In this document: positions 31,034 to 39,634 of the stretch, in pieces | How positions within the stretch are numbered: position 1 is the stretch's first letter | Layout: every line of letters begins with the position of its first letter | DNA from: Shouchella rhizosphaerae | Lineage (GTDB): Bacteria; Bacillota; Bacilli; Bacillales; Bacillaceae_D | NCBI RefSeq assembly: GCF_900142675.1 | Contig: NZ_FRBS01000004.1 | Span: forward strand, 288,380 to 352,379 | DNA length: 64,000 nucleotides | Direction: 5' to 3' | Position numbers and translations under genes: made by a program | The notes under the pieces: model-generated | The model's input: only the letters and a program-made list of their open reading frames with translations | Told to the model about the DNA's origin: nothing | Database searches by the model: none

Positions 31034-31077
31034 ATAGTCGAACATTTTATCGAAAGTATTTTACATTGTTCGTTTTT
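31034..31077. promoter_or_regulatory. Inverted PurR boxes
   Basis: ATAGTCGAACATT at 31034-31046 (plus) and AAAAACGAACAAT at 31077-31065 (minus) match the Bacillus PurBox AWWWCCGAACWWT, the second in 12 of 13 positions. They face each other across 18 bases immediately upstream of the -35, the standard PurR repressor layout. PurR binds when PRPP is low. Confidence 0.8.
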
Positions 31078-31185
31078 ATCTTTTTTAGGCACTGCTGAAA
31101 CAAATGCCCAATTGCTGCATAGCATAATGTACATTGATTGAATGATATAACTTCATGATTGTGATTGTGATGAGGAGGACAGACA

Positions 31186-31923
31186 ATGAGCGCTTTTGAA
31201 CAACGAACCAAACGCCTCTTTCTGTTTATTGTTTTCGGCATTGCCTGGGGATGCGCCGCACTCGCGCTTGCTGTCCCGCAAACACCGGTTTTATACCTTG
31301 CTATTTTTGCCGCAGCGAGCCCGCTATTTGCTGCTTATACGTTGCATTTATCAAACTATACCGACTCATTCTTTACCCATGTATTTCTATCTGGGAAACC
31401 AAACGTCTGGTGGATTGTTGCCGTTTTCGTCCCGCTGTTCTTTTGTTTTGTCCTATTGTCTTCTTTTATGCTTATCGCTCCTGCGCTGATGACGAATCCG
31501 TTTATTTGGCTGCTCGTTTTTTTAGCTGCCCTATTGCAAGAGATCGGTTGGCGTGGTTTTTTTCAAAAAGAGTTTACTAGATTGCCTTTTTGGCAATCAT
31601 CGCTCATTGTCGGCGCCATTATCGCCTGTTGGCATATCCCCGTTATTCTTGTATTTTTCCAAGGCAGCGATTGGCATGTTTTGCTTTTGGCTGCATACTT
31701 TTTGCTAGCAAGCGCGCCCCTTTCTTTTTTGACAGCGACAAGCAAATCGTCAATAGCAGCTGCGCTTATGCAAACTGGGTTATTTATGGTGTTTTGGCTT
31801 AGTGTTCCTTACCTGCAAGCCGTGATTGTCGTTTTTGCTTTGCTTCTCATGCTTAATGGCCTTGTGATGCTCGCCAATGCCGTCTATCCATCGTTATACC
31901 GCAATGCGTTTGTCGTTAAGTAA
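31186..31923 (+). CDS. CPBP/CAAX-protease-like membrane protein
   Basis: The 245-residue protein has about eight hydrophobic helices. The Abi/CPBP core is recognisable: LLQEIGWRGFFQKEF (ExxxR pattern, the first residue of the usual EE pair being Gln), and later IIACWHIPVILVF with the conserved His. The family contains intramembrane glutamic-type peptidases, some linked to bacteriocin self-immunity. Substitution of the first Glu leaves the catalytic Glu but makes activity uncertain. ATG start at 31186 behind GAGGAGG. It stands alone, divergent from the pur promoter. Confidence 0.75.
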   Translation: MSAFEQRTKRLFLFIVFGIAWGCAALALAVPQTPVLYLAIFAAASPLFAAYTLHLSNYTDSFFTHVFLSGKPNVWWIVAVFVPLFFCFVLLSSFMLIAPALMTNPFIWLLVFLAALLQEIGWRGFFQKEFTRLPFWQSSLIVGAIIACWHIPVILVFFQGSDWHVLLLAAYFLLASAPLSFLTATSKSSIAAALMQTGLFMVFWLSVPYLQAVIVVFALLLMLNGLVMLANAVYPSLYRNAFVVK

Positions 31924-31982
31924 CATTGGCTTTTCTCACCCCCCTTGCTATACTAGATGAATCTTAAAAGGGGGGAAGAGAC

Positions 31983-32534
31983 GTGTTTACGTTTGAAATC
32001 GACGATCATGTTTACTTAAAAGTACTTGACCTTCAAGATGCGCCGGCGATTTTTGCACTAATTCAAAACTCAAAAGCACACTTGCGTCCATGGATGCCGT
32101 GGGCCGAGTCAACGAACAAACTAGAAGACACGGAAGCGTTCATCCGCTCTAGTATGCAGGACTTTGGCGCTAACAGCGGCTTGCACGCTGGCATATGGCA
32201 TAGAGGCCAAGCAGCAGGCGTCATCGGTTTTCACCAGTTTGACTGGAAAAATAAATCGGCAACGATCGGCTATTGGCTCGGTGAGGCGTTTTGTGGCAAG
32301 GGACTCATGACAAAAGCTGCCCACGCTCTATTAAAACTAGCCTTTGACTACTATCATTTAGAACGAGTGGAGCTTCGGGCGGCGACAGAAAACAAAGCGA
32401 GCCAAGCCGTCGCCGAACGCCTTGGTTTTACAAAAGAAGGGGTTATCCGCCATGCTGAAATCGTTGGAGATTCGCACCACGACCATGTCGTTTATGGCTT
32501 GTTAAAAAAGGAATGGCAAGCAAATGCGGAGTAA
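31983..32534 (+). CDS. RimJ/RimL-type N-acetyltransferase
   Basis: The 183-residue GNAT protein starts at GTG 31983 behind AAAGGGGGGAAG. Typical RimL features: LRPWMPWAESTNKLEDTEAF, GVIGFHQFDWKNKSATIGYWLG, the acetyl-CoA loop EAFCGKGLMTKAA and NKASQAVAERLGFTKEG. Such enzymes acetylate N-termini of ribosomal or other proteins. A related gene (about 208 residues) lies at 61162-61788 in this window with the same PWxPW motif. Confidence 0.82.
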   Translation: MFTFEIDDHVYLKVLDLQDAPAIFALIQNSKAHLRPWMPWAESTNKLEDTEAFIRSSMQDFGANSGLHAGIWHRGQAAGVIGFHQFDWKNKSATIGYWLGEAFCGKGLMTKAAHALLKLAFDYYHLERVELRAATENKASQAVAERLGFTKEGVIRHAEIVGDSHHDHVVYGLLKKEWQANAE

Positions 32535-32604
32535 TCGGACAACGAAACCATCGCCAGGGATTCCATACTAGCTAGATTCCTACATTATACACGCGGATGC
32601 GCAT

Positions 32605-32646
32605 CCCTAAAAACCACGTTGTATCCTTTATTCGTGGTTTTTAGGG
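32605..32646. terminator. Bidirectional terminator
   Basis: CCCTAAAAACCACG pairs with CGTGGTTTTTAGGG, separated by 14 bases. It serves the acetyltransferase gene (plus) and the GGCT-like gene (minus). Confidence 0.8.
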
Positions 32647-32656
32647 AAGATGAACC

Positions 32657-33289
32657 TTATGTCATACTGTTTACAAGATTCCATAGTTCCTCTTCTGTTA
32701 TGTTTCCAGCTACTCCTGGCTTATCGCGCAAATACGTGACGATCTCCCTTTGCGGCAATCCTACATAGACATACAGCCCTTTCACGATCATCCTTAAGTA
32801 TTCAAAGGACGGGGCATGGAACGGTACTTCTTTTTTCCACTTTGCCGTAAAAGTGAAAATAGGGAACCCTTCCTCTTCCCCTGCATAAAGCACTGTGCCA
32901 TACCAAGAAGGAAGTACGGCTTTCCTCCCTCTTTGCTTCAAATCGTCGATGTCAATTGAAAAAGCGAGCCCGTTATTTTCCTGTTTAACGACATCTTCAA
33001 ATTGCTCCTTCGTTATTAAATATTTCCGGCTGTACGTATAAGCCCCCGCTAAAGGAGTCAAGCCAATAAAAGCAACGCCCTTCTTTTGCCAACGGGTTGA
33101 GTTTTGAGCAAAATAAAGCGGGAAAGGCAATCGATGCGCTGTTTCCTTTATTGGGTGGGCAGGATCTGAACAACCAACTTCTTCGATCTCCGCCCCCTCT
33201 GGCTGGCCGCCTCTTATATAACAAAGAAACCGCTCCCTGTTCATATTCGATCCGTAGCTGGCATACCAGACATACGTAGCGTTATCCAT
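32657..33289 (-). CDS. Gamma-glutamylcyclotransferase-like (AIG2/GGCT fold) protein
   Basis: The 210-residue soluble protein opens with VWYASYGSNMNRERFLCYI, the YGSN loop that marks the GGCT-like fold. The typical catalytic Glu region is not obvious, so cyclotransferase activity is unproven; Bacillus homologues with this opening are often mislabelled histone deacetylase. No operon partner: convergent with the acetyltransferase gene and 80 bases downstream of the phospholipase-like gene. Confidence 0.6.
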   Translation of the reverse strand: MDNATYVWYASYGSNMNRERFLCYIRGGQPEGAEIEEVGCSDPAHPIKETAHRLPFPLYFAQNSTRWQKKGVAFIGLTPLAGAYTYSRKYLITKEQFEDVVKQENNGLAFSIDIDDLKQRGRKAVLPSWYGTVLYAGEEEGFPIFTFTAKWKKEVPFHAPSFEYLRMIVKGLYVYVGLPQREIVTYLRDKPGVAGNITEEELWNLVNSMT

Positions 33290-33368
33290 TCGATTCTCCC
33301 CTCCTATTTTTAACCTTAACCTCTCCTTTCATTGTTATAAAATCAGCCCTGTTCTATTCCAACTCTCT

Positions 33369-33986
33369 CTATCGCTTGACGGCCTTCAGCCGTACTAATC
33401 CTTTATCAACTGATGTTTCGATATAACCAATGATCTGATCAAACGTAAATATATTTAGTGTCTCGTTTATGACGTCTTCCTCGTACTCCATATCATTGAT
33501 TACATCAGGAAGAAATGATTCCACATCTTGCGATTTTACTTCTTGCAACTCACAAATGGTCGGTAGGGACCGAAGCATGGGGTTCAATTCATTTGCACAG
33601 CCATAGTGTTCTAATAACTTTGCGTTCAATAAGCGAAAATCATGATAATACAAGTTAGACAGTTCGTTATCGGCCTCCAACCGGTTTTTCAACCATGGCA
33701 AATAAAAACCTTTTAACCATAAATCATCAGCGATCAAATGGACGAAATAGCCTAATATATAGTCACTATCTGTTTGCGACCGATATTTGTCTAGAAATCC
33801 GTTATAGTCAATCCTCCTTGAATAGTCTTGCAACGCCCCTTTAAAGAAATGGGACAACTCTTTCGGCGACACAGCATCCGGAGCAATGCCGCCAAGCAAA
33901 AACGCCTGCTTATCTTCAACAGGGAAATACTCCGCTATTCGATTAGCGATCATTAGGTGCATGATTCGTGAACCCAAATTCCTCAT
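33369..33986 (-). CDS. Zinc-dependent phospholipase C-like domain protein
   Basis: The 205-residue protein has the pattern of the PF00882-type metal-binding helical fold: SRIMHLMIANRIAEYF, GGIAPDAVSPKELSHFF and LGYFVHLIADDLWLKGF, providing His/Asp ligands. No signal peptide is present, so it is not a secreted lecithinase; intracellular Bacillus members have no assigned role. Start at an ATG/TTG near 33986 is uncertain; the MHLMIANRIAEYF segment at about residue 9 may be the real beginning. Confidence 0.6.
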   Translation of the reverse strand: MRNLGSRIMHLMIANRIAEYFPVEDKQAFLLGGIAPDAVSPKELSHFFKGALQDYSRRIDYNGFLDKYRSQTDSDYILGYFVHLIADDLWLKGFYLPWLKNRLEADNELSNLYYHDFRLLNAKLLEHYGCANELNPMLRSLPTICELQEVKSQDVESFLPDVINDMEYEEDVINETLNIFTFDQIIGYIETSVDKGLVRLKAVKR

Positions 33987-34085
33987 CCTCCCATCCTAAC
34001 CATCTTATTAAATGCAACAGCCAACCATACGATAAAGGCACCTCGGTTCTGTTGTCTACACCGAGACACAATACTGGTCATGCAT

Positions 34086-34112
34086 AAAAAGAGTGGTGCA
34101 AAACCACTCTTT
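34086..34112 (-). terminator. Terminator of SnoaL-like gene
   Basis: AAAGAGTGGT and ACCACTCTTT form a 10-bp stem with a five-base loop that overlaps the stop codon of the gene at 34111; on the minus strand it is followed by TTTTT. Confidence 0.8.
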
Positions 34113-34476
34113 ATATACTCCCGCTTAAATGTTCATGTATTAATTTCCATTCGCCATCATAGACGGTGAAAACATTCGTTGCCCTGCCACTGCCTGAAAC
34201 AAACTTGCCATTATGGTATCCTTCATACCGGTACGTGTAAATGCATGTTGCGACCTTCTCATCAGCAGCTAACCAGTGAACATTTGTCGCAGAGTAAACT
34301 TCCTCTTTAATGATTTGCCACGCGTGTTGGAAGTAGTTTCCGATGTCCTCCAGAGACGTACATGTTTTATCTGTAAACCAGTACACCGCCTCAGGATGCA
34401 GAATTTTTTTTACTTCATTAAAATCATGGGTATTCGTTGCGTTAATGTATGCCTCTAATGCTTTTTGATATGTCAT
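34111..34476 (-). CDS. NTF2/SnoaL-like protein
   Basis: The 121-residue protein has the alpha+beta cone pattern of the SnoaL/DUF4440 group: an N-terminal helix (YQKALEAYINATNTHDFNEVKKIL), HPEAVYWF, VHWLAADEKVATCIYTYRYEG and a closing WKLIHEHLSGSI. These proteins bind small molecules or act as isomerase-like enzymes or partner domains; no specific role can be given. ATG behind AGGAGG. Own terminator, so monocistronic. Confidence 0.65.
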   Translation of the reverse strand: MTYQKALEAYINATNTHDFNEVKKILHPEAVYWFTDKTCTSLEDIGNYFQHAWQIIKEEVYSATNVHWLAADEKVATCIYTYRYEGYHNGKFVSGSGRATNVFTVYDGEWKLIHEHLSGSI

Positions 34477-34552
34477 GGTGTCCTCCTAAATGATCATGCT
34501 TTTCCACCCTTAAAGCTATATGGACGTCTTAGCCTTTGCCGGGTAACGAATT

Positions 34553-34584
34553 AAAAGGGAAAAGCTAGATGTCGGCTATTTCCC
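34553..34584 (-). terminator. Terminator of NETI gene
   Basis: On the minus strand GGGAAATAGC (34584-34575) pairs with GCTTTTCCC (34565-34557), followed by TTTT. It lies 19 bases after the NETI stop codon. Confidence 0.65.
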
Positions 34585-34602
34585 AACTAAACGAAAGAAC
34601 CG

Positions 34603-34809
34603 TTACGCAAAATCATTGCCATCTGTTTGAATGCCTTCAAAAACAATGCGCTGCCGCACATACTCAGGCTCTGCTTTGCTGTTTTTCTGGGCAAAAACGG
34701 GCTTCTCGATCCGCCTTACTGGCCGGTAGCCTTCCCGCTCCATCCGCGCCAAGCAATCGCTAATCGTTTCATTGGCCCCGACTTCAAAAGTTTGTTTTTT
34801 CGGTTTCAC
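34603..34809 (-). CDS. NETI motif-containing protein (YebG-like)
   Basis: A 68-residue basic protein starting at GTG 34809 behind AGGAGGAAA. It carries the NETI motif (VGANETISDCLARMEREGYRPVRRIEKPVF), which defines a small Bacillus family of unknown function whose member yebG lies close to purE in Bacillus subtilis. The conserved location next to the purine operon supports this call. The 3' end of the Rep_3-like frame overlaps its ribosome site. Confidence 0.8.
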   Translation of the reverse strand: MKPKKQTFEVGANETISDCLARMEREGYRPVRRIEKPVFAQKNSKAEPEYVRQRIVFEGIQTDGNDFA

Positions 34810-35416
34810 TTTTTCCTCCTGACATGAAAGCTAGTTTCCTTAGAGCGATTTTACCACAAGCCACCCTTTTCGCCTCATCTATATGAGTTAAAAAACATTG
34901 AACAGCCCATTCCCGATTCGTACCCAGAAAAGGCCGTAATATAAAATCATTTTTTTCTCCAAAGCTATCTAAAAAAGATTTTATTTCCTGTATAAGAGTA
35001 GGGGTTCTTGAAATAATGCGTAGCTGATGATTAAGTTGAAGAAGATACGGTCTGAGCATTTCAGAGAATTTGAGTTCTACCATTCCTGTGCCTTTGTCAT
35101 AAGTTGCACTGGACAGCCACGCCAATACCGTTCGTTCATTGCCTTTGTTAAATGTCACCTTTTTACTAATTAGGCCCTCAATGGTATCTTTCACTACCTT
35201 ATAATAAGAATTTTCAGCTATATCTATTCCAATTAATTTCGCCAAATCTTCTATTTTTATTTGTTGTTGTCGAACACTAGTGTCTTTTTTGTTAATAAAC
35301 GATGCTAAGACCCAAATAATTCTTTTCTCTTGTAGTGTTAAATCTTGAGGCATTTCTATTATATTCGCTTTTTTAACAGTTTCCTCCATGGATAATATTA
35401 AAAGTTGCTCATCCAT
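34784..35416 (-). pseudogene. Rep_3-family plasmid initiator, truncated remnant
   Basis: Residues 1-125 read as the first winged-helix domain of RepB/Rep_3 plasmid initiators: KKANIIEMPQDLTLQEKRIIWVLASFI, IKIEDLAKLIGI and MVELKFSEMLRPYLLQLN. The usual second domain is absent: after about residue 130 the sequence departs, and the last 14 codons are simply the ribosome site and first codons of the NETI gene in another frame. The start (ATG behind GAGAGGTGG) looks intact. I read it as the stump of an integrated plasmid replicon, recently truncated, because the remaining part has no stops. No iterons or parA are nearby. Confidence 0.65.
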
Positions 35417-35807
35417 ATTTCCACCTCTCTTGCTATTAATTCTAATATAGTGTTGAGTTTATATGCCACTCCTATAAAAGGGACATTTAGCAAATTGAGA
35501 GAGAAAGGCCAGTACTATCAATACTTTAGGCACCATAAAAAAATTTAAATTAAAATATCCCTTTGGTAGGAGTAATATTTAAATCGATAACAATTTTTAG
35601 CTACTTCTTTTTGAAATTCCAATTGTAGATGGCTTAGAACTAAGCGGAACGGGTTCCTAATCAATTAAAAAGAGACGACTTTCAGTCCGAAGTCCTCTCT
35701 ATTGCTCTATCCTATATTTCAATTGTATTTATATCAGTTCCGTATATATTCACCAAGCAGTGCTCCTTGTTTCTACAGTCTGAAACCGCCCATTTCGGGC
35801 GGCTTGC
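35417..35807. other. Intergenic region with tct operon terminator
   Basis: About 390 AT-rich bases without a credible gene. A short hairpin CCGCCC/GGGCGG at 35786-35802 follows the tctA stop on the minus strand and then TTT, so it probably ends the tct operon. Another imperfect stem (GAGACGACTTT/AAGTCCTCTC) lies at 35671-35700. The left end near 35420-35450 should carry the promoter of the Rep-like frame. Confidence 0.4.
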
Positions 35808-37319
35808 CTACATACCGATCGTACGATTGTGGTCTTGTTTGCGGTTTGCTCTTCTTTTCCGCCATTCTGGGAAAATTAAAGCAATAAGCGTTAAGACAAA
35901 TAGTGATACAGCGAGTGGGCTTTGCAGAAAAATCATGAACGATCCGTCTGAGATTGTCAACGACTGACGCAGCATCTGTTCCATCATTCCTCCAAGAATA
36001 AAGGCAAGAATAAAAGGGGCTGCTGGAAAAGCAAAAATTCGCATTAAATAGCCGAGTATTCCAAATAAAACGAGTAAATAAAGGTCAAATGTGCTGAAGC
36101 TGACCGCGTATACGCCGACCATACTAAATACGATAACAAGTGAAATAAGCAAAGGCCGTGGGACCGCTAATATTTTTACAAAGTAAGGAATAAGAGGCAA
36201 GTTTAAAATTAATAAGAACACATTGCCGATATACATACTGGCGATAACGCCCCAAAACACAGTTGGGTTTTCAGTCATTAACAATGGGCCAGGTTGGACG
36301 CCTAGTACGAGAAACGCTCCAAGCATGACAGCTGTTGTGCCTGAACCAGGTATGCCGAGGCTGAGCAACGGCACAAATGCGCCGCTTGTTGCCGCATTGT
36401 TTGCTGTTTCAGGAGCAGCAAGTCCTTTAATCGAGCCTTTGCCGAATTCTTCTGGTTTTTTAGCAAGCCTTTTTTCAGAAATGTAGGCGATAAACGATGA
36501 AATCGTTGCGCCTGCCCCTGGCAAAATACCAAGAAGAAAGCCAAGGAGAGACTGCCTTGTCATCGGCCCTTTCATTTCTTTAAAATCGGATTTGCTTAAT
36601 TTTAAGCTGCCGATGTTTTTAAACCCACTCATCGATTCTTTCCGGTTTAAAATAAGAAAGCACACTTCAGCTATGGCGAAGACACCTAGCGCAATAATGA
36701 GAAAATCGATACCATCAAGCAAATTGACGCTCCCAAACGTAAAACGGGTTGTCCCTGTCTGTGAATCAATTCCGATTGTCACTACTATAAACCCAAGCAC
36801 TGCTGATGTTAGCGCTTTCAATGTTGACCCGTCGCTTAAACTTGCGATAGCAGTCAAACCGAGAAGCATAAGTGCAAAATATTCTGGCGGGCCAAAGTAA
36901 ATCGCAACGCTTGCCAACATTGGCGCAAACAGCATCAACAACACAACGCTGACTGTACCGCCAACAAACGAACAAATCGCCGATATCGCAAGGGCTTTCC
37001 CCGCCTTCCCCTGCTTTGCCATCGGGTAACCGTCAAACGCAGCGGCAACGGTTCCGGCGACACCTGGAGCATTCAACAAAATCGACGACGTTGAGCCACC
37101 ATACATCGACCCATAATAGACGCCGGCCATCATCACAAGTGCAATCGTCGGATTCATGCCGTACGTAATCGGTATCATAATCGCAATTGCGCTAATTGGC
37201 CCGAGTCCGGGGATCATCCCAATGATCGTGCCAAGAAGCACGCCAATAAAAACAAAAAGAATTCCTTCCCAGCTGAATGCAACTTGAAAGCCTTGCAACA
37301 GCCCTTCAAATGAGCCCAT
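35808..37319 (-). CDS. tctA: Tripartite tricarboxylate transporter, large membrane subunit
   Basis: The 503-residue protein has 11-12 membrane helices and the TctA signatures FIGVLLGTIIGMIPGLGPISAIAI near the start and LLGFLLGILPGAGATISSFIAY in the middle, a duplicated glycine-rich re-entrant segment. With TctB and TctC it takes up citrate or another tricarboxylate, driven by the proton or sodium gradient. It lies 11 bases after tctB in the order C-B-A. Confidence 0.93.
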   Translation of the reverse strand: MGSFEGLLQGFQVAFSWEGILFVFIGVLLGTIIGMIPGLGPISAIAIMIPITYGMNPTIALVMMAGVYYGSMYGGSTSSILLNAPGVAGTVAAAFDGYPMAKQGKAGKALAISAICSFVGGTVSVVLLMLFAPMLASVAIYFGPPEYFALMLLGLTAIASLSDGSTLKALTSAVLGFIVVTIGIDSQTGTTRFTFGSVNLLDGIDFLIIALGVFAIAEVCFLILNRKESMSGFKNIGSLKLSKSDFKEMKGPMTRQSLLGFLLGILPGAGATISSFIAYISEKRLAKKPEEFGKGSIKGLAAPETANNAATSGAFVPLLSLGIPGSGTTAVMLGAFLVLGVQPGPLLMTENPTVFWGVIASMYIGNVFLLILNLPLIPYFVKILAVPRPLLISLVIVFSMVGVYAVSFSTFDLYLLVLFGILGYLMRIFAFPAAPFILAFILGGMMEQMLRQSLTISDGSFMIFLQSPLAVSLFVLTLIALIFPEWRKRRANRKQDHNRTIGM

Positions 37320-37330
37320 ATTCTCCCTCC

Positions 37331-37789
37331 TTAAAACGGCAAAATGCCAGCTGGCAGCCGAATCGCTAACCCGTAATTAAACAACCAATAAACGCCGATT
37401 GAAAAGACAATCGATGTCAGCGCATTAACAAGCCACTTTTGATACCCTAAAAGTCGTGAACATACAAAAATGAATAACGTGGTCATGATGACAAAACCGA
37501 TTACTTCTAAAAACGTAATAAAGGCTAAAATAAGCCCCATGACCGCAAGTAGCATCCACAGTTCTGTTTTAGGAATCGTCCGCTTTTGCTTTTGCTCTTC
37601 TGTGTCAGTGTCTTTTGCAAAGAAAAAGCAAACCCCTAGAATGAGCAAACTTGCTCCGAGCAATTTCGGCACTAAGTCTGAATCTACAGGAACAAACGCA
37701 TATTCTGGCAATTGGAACGCCATCACTAAATAAACAACTGCAATACCAATCAACACAATCGAAATCCCTCGATTGACTGTGAGTCTCAT
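37331..37789 (-). CDS. tctB: Tripartite tricarboxylate transporter, small membrane subunit
   Basis: The 152-residue protein has four hydrophobic helices with a short charged cytoplasmic loop (AKDTDTEEQKQKRTIPKTE), the TctB topology, and ends LFNYGLAIRLPAGILPF, typical of the family. It is required with TctA for transport. Start ATG behind AGGAGGGAT, 12 bases after tctC. Confidence 0.88.
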   Translation of the reverse strand: MRLTVNRGISIVLIGIAVVYLVMAFQLPEYAFVPVDSDLVPKLLGASLLILGVCFFFAKDTDTEEQKQKRTIPKTELWMLLAVMGLILAFITFLEVIGFVIMTTLFIFVCSRLLGYQKWLVNALTSIVFSIGVYWLFNYGLAIRLPAGILPF

Positions 37790-37801
37790 GTTATCCCTCC
37801 T

Positions 37802-38812
37802 TTAGTCGCGGCGAAAGCCTAGTTCATCTAAAACCGCTTCCAAATCTTCTGCTTGTTCTTCCAAAAATGCAGCGAACGACTCGGAATCCATGTACATTTC
37901 ATCCCATCCATACGCCTCGCGCACTTCTGCAAATGATTCCGACTCAGAAGCTTGTTTAAAGATCGACTCATAATAAGCTAGCTGTTCATTGGTCATATCT
38001 GGCGGCCCAAAAATGCCGCGCCATACGACAAATTCTGCATCTATGCCCTGTTCTTTTCCCGTTGGCAACGTTGACAAAAACTCGCCTTCCAACCGTTCAG
38101 GGGCTGTGATGCCAAGAATTTTCATTTTGCCGGCACGAGCCTGTTCAGCAGCTTCTGACACACCTGTTGACACAACATCAACGCTGCCATTTAAAACAGA
38201 AGTCATTGCCCCGCCTTCCTGATCAGACACGTAACGAATTTTTGTAATATCTACACCAGCTGCATCGGCAAATAAGACAAACTGCATATGGTCCATACTT
38301 CCTGGAGATGACACGCCAATCGTCGTTACTTGGCTCGGATCTTCGCGCATATCGGCAAACAATTCTTCCAGTGTATCCCACTTTGCATCAGCTCTGACAG
38401 CGAAGGCCCCGTAATCGGCAATTAAGTTGGCAATCGGCGTAAAGTCTTCGTAGCCGTATGGAGACTGCCCGGCCAAGGCGACAAAATGCAACGGTGGCGA
38501 GGCGATAAAGATATTATGGGGGTCATTTCGCTTATGGATGTATGCCCAAGCAACCGCCCCGCCGCCGCCAGGTTTGTTGACAACGCCAAAACTATGGTCA
38601 GCAATCTTTTCTTCATCGATTGTCTTGGCAAGCATTCTTGCGGTTGTGTCCCAGCCGCCCCCAGCTGCCGCCGGAGCGATAAACTCAATGGAACGGTCCG
38701 GCTCCCATTCCCCTTCTGCGTTAACGGATCCGCTTTGAACTGGCATCGAGCAGCCGCTAATTAGTAAAGCAATACCCGTACTCATAGTCCATATGCTTTT
38801 TTTTATGAACAC
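37802..38812 (-). CDS. tctC: Tripartite tricarboxylate transporter, substrate-binding lipoprotein
   Basis: The 336-residue protein has a lipoprotein signal with lipobox LISGC (Cys21) and a TctC/Bug-type binding domain: RSIEFIAPAAAGGGWDTTARMLA, VVNKPGGGGAVAWAYI and SPPLHFVALAG. It captures the acid outside and feeds TctAB. The operon is preceded on the same strand by the sensor pair at 38963-41223, which probably controls it. Confidence 0.92.
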   Translation of the reverse strand: MFIKKSIWTMSTGIALLISGCSMPVQSGSVNAEGEWEPDRSIEFIAPAAAGGGWDTTARMLAKTIDEEKIADHSFGVVNKPGGGGAVAWAYIHKRNDPHNIFIASPPLHFVALAGQSPYGYEDFTPIANLIADYGAFAVRADAKWDTLEELFADMREDPSQVTTIGVSSPGSMDHMQFVLFADAAGVDITKIRYVSDQEGGAMTSVLNGSVDVVSTGVSEAAEQARAGKMKILGITAPERLEGEFLSTLPTGKEQGIDAEFVVWRGIFGPPDMTNEQLAYYESIFKQASESESFAEVREAYGWDEMYMDSESFAAFLEEQAEDLEAVLDELGFRRD

Positions 38813-38932
38813 TCTCTACTTCTCTCCTTTCGTATTATTTTTCTTATCTTACTGAGTTTTCACGATAATGTAACCGTTTTCAAAATAACGTTCATTAAGT
38901 GCATATTATTTATTTTGTTCATAAAGTTCACG

Positions 38933-38958
38933 AAAAAAGCAAGAGACATCCCTCTTGC
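38933..38958 (-). terminator. Terminator of the CitAB-type regulator genes
   Basis: GCAAGAG and CTCTTGC form a stem, and on the minus strand TTTTTT follows at 38938-38933. It separates the sensor pair from tctC. Confidence 0.75.
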
Positions 38959-38962
38959 CTTT

Positions 38963-39634
38963 CTACGTTGCCCAATACTTTCGCTCTGGTCTGCCAACAA
39001 TGCCATATTCCAGCTCCGCTTTTGCCTCATTAGTTGAAATTAAATACTCTAAATAGCGCCGTGACGTTGTCCGTGAAGCGCCAAATTTCCGCCCTAATGC
39101 TTCGGCCGTTACTCCTTCCGATTGTTGACGCAGCAATGTGCGCACTCTTTCAAGCGTCAACTGGTCGATTCCTTTTGGTAAGGCTTCTGGTGGCGCATGT
39201 TTGGTTTTGGTGCCTTGGAAAAATTGATCCGCTGCTTGCTGGTCAATCGGCTGTTTATCTTGGAGCCACTTACGCAAGCTTTTAGCTTTATCGACCGATT
39301 GTTGCAAACGCTCAAACGCAATTGGTTTCACTAAGTAATCGACAACGCCATTTTGCAATGCTTTATGGAAAATTGTTTTTTCAGTCGCCGCCGTAATCAA
39401 GACGATTTGCATGTCGGGGCATGCTTGGTGCAGCTCTGGCAAAACGTCTACGCCGAGGCGATCTGGTAAATACACATCCAGCAGCAGCACATCAGGCTGG
39501 TGCATGTTTGCAAGTAAAACAGCCTCTGTCGCATTTTGCGCTTTGGCGACAACGTCAACATTTTTCATTTTCTTTAAAAACTGTTCGTGAATTTCAGCCA
39601 CTCGATAATCATCTTCGGCGATCATTATTTTCAT
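38963..39634 (-). CDS. CitB/DcuR-family response regulator
   Basis: The 223-residue regulator has a receiver domain with Asp53 (VLLLDVYLPD), acidic AEDD at the start and KPIAFERLQQ, then a linker and a C-terminal helix-turn-helix (VRTLLRQQSEGVTAEALGRKFGASRTTSRRYLEYL) typical of the CitB/DctR/MalR branch. It overlaps the kinase gene by four bases. Context makes it the activator of tctCBA in response to an external carboxylate. Confidence 0.88.
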   Translation of the reverse strand: MKIMIAEDDYRVAEIHEQFLKKMKNVDVVAKAQNATEAVLLANMHQPDVLLLDVYLPDRLGVDVLPELHQACPDMQIVLITAATEKTIFHKALQNGVVDYLVKPIAFERLQQSVDKAKSLRKWLQDKQPIDQQAADQFFQGTKTKHAPPEALPKGIDQLTLERVRTLLRQQSEGVTAEALGRKFGASRTTSRRYLEYLISTNEAKAELEYGIVGRPERKYWAT

